Below, piece by piece: positions 5,989 to 6,762 of a DNA stretch of 6,762 nt. Both the position numbers and the translations under genes were made by a program. The notes beneath the pieces are model-generated. The model was not told the origin of the DNA. It ran no database searches and saw only the letters and a list, made by a program, of their open reading frames with translations. Source of the DNA: Cerasibacillus sp036516575 (GTDB lineage Bacteria > Bacillota > Bacilli > Bacillales > Amphibacillaceae); contig NZ_DATBTY010000038.1 in the NCBI RefSeq assembly GCF_036516575.1, positions 1-6,762 on the forward strand, given 5' to 3'. Numbering within the stretch: the stretch's first letter is position 1; each line of letters begins with the position of its first letter.

Positions 5989-6122
5989 CCATCTCTTCCT
6001 CTCCGAATTTTTAGTTTTGCTTATGACGAAAATTTTCAAGGAGACTCCCTTCCATCTCCTATTTCAGTCATTCATACGTATACGATGCATTTGGAGAAAA
6101 GTTCCATGAAGTCGGATAAACT

Positions 6123-6221
6123 TCTCTTATGGTACACTAACGATAAGAGACAATGCTAAGTTTTCACTGAGAGAATGGATGGGAATCTCTGGAAGATTTC
6201 ATCCGAACCATAAGAGAGAAG
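6123..6221. repeat. Three-copy TCTCTTAT/ATAAGAGA half-site array in the divergent intergenic region
   Basis: TCTCTTAT (6123-6130) is inverted as ATAAGAGA at 6143-6150 and again at 6210-6217. The first and last copies are part of longer arms, CTTCTCTTATGGT (6121-6133) and ACCATAAGAGAGAAG (6207-6221), differing by a two-base bulge. A further imperfect hairpin, GATGGGAATCT (6178-6188) with AGATTTCATC (6194-6203), lies inside. The array sits between two divergent genes and straddles the predicted recombinase promoter. Confidence 0.6.
6130..6138 (+). promoter_or_regulatory. Predicted extended -10 promoter of the recombinase gene
   Basis: TGG followed by TACACT (6133-6138) forms an extended -10 element; no convincing -35 is seen 16-18 bases upstream. 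It sits in the loop between TCTCTTAT (6123-6130) and ATAAGAGA (6143-6150), so a protein bound to those half-sites would block it. Confidence 0.35.
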
Positions 6222-6249
6222 ACATAATGCAACAGAAGGAGGATGCTAG

Positions 6250-6762
6250 ATGGAACTCGTTCAACAACCGATCGGATCAATCGTCAAACGCGACCCCGAG
6301 ACGATGCGCATGCTTGAACGCAAATACGATGAAGCGGAACGGCAAGGAATGGATGCTTTTCACCATTTTAATGATTTGGAAATGGTCCATTGGTTTTTAT
6401 ATGCGCCGAAACATTTAAACCGCGCTCATGACCGTTCAGCACGGACGATTCGAGAGTATGAACTCGAACTGAAACAACTGATCACTTATTTATTGCAGTA
6501 CGGAGAAGAGATTGGACTCGACGTGACGTGGGAGCAACAATCGCTTTGGAAGTCGCTCGATAAACGTCACATTCGTCGCTACCAACAATGGCTCGCAACG
6601 GACAGTCCGTACGTATTGCAGCGCGGGTCTTATTCCTCTGCAACATTGGAGCGGAAAACGAGTATTTTATCGGCGTTTTTCCGTTTTTTATATGAGAGTG
6701 ATTACATCACACGACCGATTGGCGACGGTTTACGAATCGCCACCGTTCAAAAAGACGAACGT
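6250..6762 (+). CDS. Tyrosine recombinase/phage-type integrase, N-terminal part
   Basis: The ATG at 6250 is preceded by a strong AAGGAGG (6237-6243) at 6 bases, and the frame stays open for 171 codons to the window edge. The start MELVQQPIGSIVKRDPETMR is family-unspecific. From about residue 65 the pattern RTIREYELELKQLITYLLQY, then SLDKRHIRRYQQWLA, then SSATLERKTSILSAFFRFLY is the SAM-like, core-binding N-terminal domain of Xer/phage integrase tyrosine recombinases. These cut and rejoin DNA at specific sites using a catalytic Arg-His-Arg-Tyr set. The catalytic domain would lie beyond 6762, so activity cannot be judged. Its GC-richer codons match the flanks rather than the Tn3 relics, and it reads away from them, so it need not belong to that insert. 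It is divergent from the amber-split gene. It could be a resident Xer-like enzyme or the integrase of another element to the right. Confidence 0.87.
   Translation, partial: MELVQQPIGSIVKRDPETMRMLERKYDEAERQGMDAFHHFNDLEMVHWFLYAPKHLNRAHDRSARTIREYELELKQLITYLLQYGEEIGLDVTWEQQSLWKSLDKRHIRRYQQWLATDSPYVLQRGSYSSATLERKTSILSAFFRFLYESDYITRPIGDGLRIATVQKDER

Noticed and set aside
5275..6109. Several short plus-strand frames between 5275 and 6109
   Set aside because: They are shadows of the minus-strand amber-split gene, rich in Arg, Phe and Cys, with no start signals of their own.
6179..6418. Plus-strand 79-residue frame overlapping the recombinase start
   Set aside because: The overlapping frame from 6250 has the strong ribosome binding site and clear recombinase similarity; this one has neither.
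1..6762. CRISPR arrays, tRNA or rRNA genes, resolvase gene or res site
   Set aside because: No regularly spaced repeats, no tRNA-like cloverleaf or rRNA sequence, and no serine-recombinase motif were seen on either strand.

Overview
The window looks like chromosomal DNA of a low-to-moderate GC Bacillota. The two outer parts (about 1-101 and 5275-6762) are visibly GC-richer, with CGC, GAC, ACG and CTC codons and strong AAGGAGG-type ribosome binding sites. This recalls Exiguobacterium, but that genus is an inference from codon style only. The centre (about 102-5270) is AT-rich with AT-rich codon use and looks like imported, partly decayed mobile DNA.

Layout. 1-101 is the C-terminal part of a DUF418/YeiB-type membrane protein gene on the minus strand. 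It stops abruptly at a Tn3-family terminal inverted repeat (102-139). A badly decayed piece of Tn3 transposase follows on the plus strand (237-400). Next is a compact operon (564-2012): an ECF sigma factor, a single-pass membrane protein that is probably its anti-sigma factor, and a 34-residue ORF. Its genes overlap (8 nt, then ATGA). The operon and a convergent gene (2086-3405, a secreted protein with a C-terminal amidase-like Cys/His domain) share a hairpin terminator. Upstream of the amidase gene lie a good sigma-A-type promoter and a palindrome at the predicted transcription start.

A second Tn3-type end (from 3612) is followed by the C-terminal part of another tnpA on the minus strand (3629-4461), broken by three frame changes. 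That relic abuts a headless and tailless fragment of an FtsX/MacB-type ABC permease (4462-5271). From about 5275 the GC-richer DNA resumes. It holds a minus-strand gene for a one-helix membrane protein split by a single in-frame amber codon (5326-5988), and a divergent tyrosine recombinase that runs off the right edge (6250-6762). An intergenic region with repeated half-sites lies between them.

Together, the picture is a cargo module (sigma/anti-sigma/small ORF plus secreted amidase) brought in or flanked by at least two different Tn3-family elements that have since decayed. The sigma factor may control its own operon, and possibly the amidase gene, but the sequence alone does not prove this.
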